Origin: Nissolia schottii
Taxonomy: Eukaryota > Streptophyta > Magnoliopsida > Fabales > Fabaceae
NCBI GenBank assembly: GCA_003254905.1
Contig: QANU01028836.1
Span: 500,777-564,776, forward strand
Direction of reading: 5' to 3'
DNA length: 64,000 bases
Of the stretch, positions 62,071 to 64,000 are shown piece by piece. Below the pieces are notes generated by a model, which was not told where the DNA came from, ran no database searches, and worked only from the letters and a program-made list of their open reading frames with translations. Each line of letters opens with the position of its first letter. Positions within the stretch are counted from its first letter, which is position 1. The position numbers were made by a program, and so were the translations under genes.

Positions 62071-62923
62071 TAGGGGTGTCAAACGGGCCAGCCTGACTTG
62101 TTAAGGCCTGGCCGGGCCAAAATTATGCCTATTTTTAAGATCTGACTCGTTTATGGTCGGCCCGTTTATTTTTTTAAAAACAATTAAAATTTTGGTGTAT
62201 TTTTTATGATTTAAATACAAAGTTGTAAATAAGTATGCGCGGTCATCAGTTTTAGCTATTTTTTATCGTCTATCTATTAATTAATCAGAAAAAAATAGTT
62301 TAAATGGTTGATTGCGAGATTATATTATCTTTTTTGTTCTTTCAACTATCTTGCTTGAAAGATATCAAATGCTATTAAATGCTAATTGAAATCGGTTCAT
62401 GAATTAATACAACTTTCATTAATTAAATGACGACATATAACATTGATGTGAGTACTGTTATGTTATTGATCTAAAACACAATTAGAACTTTTTCTCGTAG
62501 ATTAATCAATAATAAACAAGGTTTGAAAGCATATATCAACTTGTAGGCCGTGGTCACTCATTGAAGGAATATAATGCAAAATTTATCAATATCTATGTCA
62601 TAACACTTCAGCTGTATAGTAATATAAATATATTTAAGTAGTTAAACATGCTCAATTATAAGTCCAAATAGTTAAACTCTAAACTCTTAAACTCCAAAAT
62701 AAAATTTAGAGTCCAAAATGAAACTTTTAAAATTTTAGTATTTTTTGTCAAAAAAAATTCACGGGCTCACGGGTTAGCCTGTGAACCCGCCGGGCTGGTC
62801 CGTTTAGCCTGCGGGCCTAAATGGGCCGAACCATTTTTTTCAAATTTTCACGGGCCTATTTTTTGCATGTAAAGCTCGTCCATTTAACCGAGCTCGTGGG
62901 CCGGACTCATTTTGACGGCCCTA
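62071..62923. mobile_element. Non-autonomous hAT element with 8-bp target duplication
   Basis: The 853-bp element begins TAGGGGTGTCAAACGGGCC and ends GGCCGG...TTTTGACGGCCCTA, giving inverted ends of the TAGGG(n)(n)GTCAAA type. The flanks tatcgtac (62063-62070) and catcgtac (62924-62931) match at seven of eight bases. GGCCCG-rich subterminal blocks on both sides are typical. There is no transposase frame. Confidence 0.9.
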
Positions 62924-62931
62924 CATCGTAC

Positions 62932-64000
62932 TAAATCACTTGAAATTATCAAATTAAATGTTGATGATGGAATCAACATGTTAAGCACGCGAATTCTAAG
63001 AATGTGGCTGATGAATTAATCAATTAAACAACTTCATTTTTTTTTTCCTAATGTAATAAAAATAAAAACTACCAAATATTTGCTAGCAGTCCCAACACAA
63101 ATTTATATAGATAGTTACCCATGAATAATAATAATAAAAACACAAATTTAAATTCTTTAAAAATTTGAGAAAAGAGGAAAAAAAAAGGCATGCATGCAAA
63201 AGGTGGGTTTTGTGTTGAGTCAGGGATTAGATTGTAAAGATTCTTTATGTCAATCAAACTGAGAATTAGCAGTTTGTCAATATTCTCCAAATATGCCAAA
63301 ATGATTTTGTTATCAGTACAACTTGTAAGACCTCTTATTGTTTCCATTCGTAGCTTTTCTTGTTTTTTGCTTTAATCAATCACCTCAATCCTTTTTTTCT
63401 TTTTAAAAAATATAAGTTGCAACACTCCAAAGAGATAAAAACAAAATGAGAATTGTACAAAATGAAAAATAAGAAAAAATAAAAAGTTGATTCGCATGTT
63501 ATATATCCTTGCCTCTGTACATTTTTGGTTTATATGAAAACCTAAGAGTACCAAAAGATGTGGAAGAAAACATTTCTTAATGATAATTCACAGGAAGAGA
63601 TTGATGTCATGTAACAATATGAAAGATTCTCCGTATATGACAAATGACAAAGTTAGGTCGAGCAAAGAGAATAATCCAAATTTTCAATACTACTACTAAT
63701 GTTATACTAATTTACCTCAAATACTTTGAATTTTCACTTCAATTTCATCCTTCCATCAAATTATCGATAATTTCCTTTACAATTTTAGTAATTGACATGT
63801 AAGTGGTGAACTATGTATGTGATTCAAGGGAAAAATCCTGTTCATAGGACACATTGTTGGTGACTTCCCAACTAAGATTTGAAGGCAGTTCGTTACATTG
63901 TGGTGGACTAACCTCTTATTGCTAGATCAAATTTAAGTTGGTGGTATAATAATAATAGTAAAAAATTGATTGCTGAAAACTCATCCTCTGAAAAAAAAAA
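62932..64000. other. AT-rich intergenic region to the window end
   Basis: No gene recognised on either strand; short open frames are AT-driven. Confidence 0.5.

Overview
The window is plant nuclear DNA, most likely from a papilionoid legume of the soybean/bean type. The evidence is an AT-rich, mostly non-coding sequence, genes with introns and GT-AG splice sites, plant-only gene families (GASA/snakin, CLE, CYCA3, DUF620), and a dense load of plant transposons: hAT, MULE, Tourist and Stowaway MITEs, CACTA, tRNA-derived SINEs of the Au type, a LINE and a solo LTR. The genus is an inference.

Four genes look intact or intact where visible. They are the first exon of a DUF620-family gene on the minus strand (489-944, rest beyond the left edge), a two-exon snakin/GASA peptide gene (27612-28779), an eight-exon A3-type cyclin (42088-45027) and a one-exon CLE signalling peptide gene (57617-57868). 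They are far apart and do not form a pathway or cluster; all are plausibly tied to growth or defence.

Broken genes fill 16.2-18.5 kb, where pieces of a subtilase, an At1g67720-like malectin/LRR receptor kinase and an ERECTA-like LRR exon lie in a row on the plus strand. A decayed Pumilio exon sits at 32.4 kb, just inside a CACTA-type terminus, and a LINE ORF2 remnant at 38.4-39.2 kb.

Mobile DNA explains much of the rest. Two hAT elements have clear 8-bp target duplications (6868-7678 and 62071-62923). MULE-type elements include a MITE at 26858-27235 and a 4.6-kb composite at 50639-55277. The composite has identical 9-bp flanks and carries a second copy of a ~1.05-kb segment found at 12754-13799. 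A Tourist MITE lies in the last cyclin intron, a Stowaway lies downstream of that gene, and 34484-35600 is an array of GCGG-rich subterminal repeats.

The assembly has one 723-base gap and three single-N joins flanked by near-identical duplicate sequence. One of these joins duplicates the cyclin start codon. I found no bacterial, phage or CRISPR-like content and no clear new biochemical system. The most original signals are the composite MULE, the 23-bp-period repeat arrays in two separate elements, a CLE peptide with Ala in place of the conserved Gly, and a GC-AG intron in the cyclin gene.
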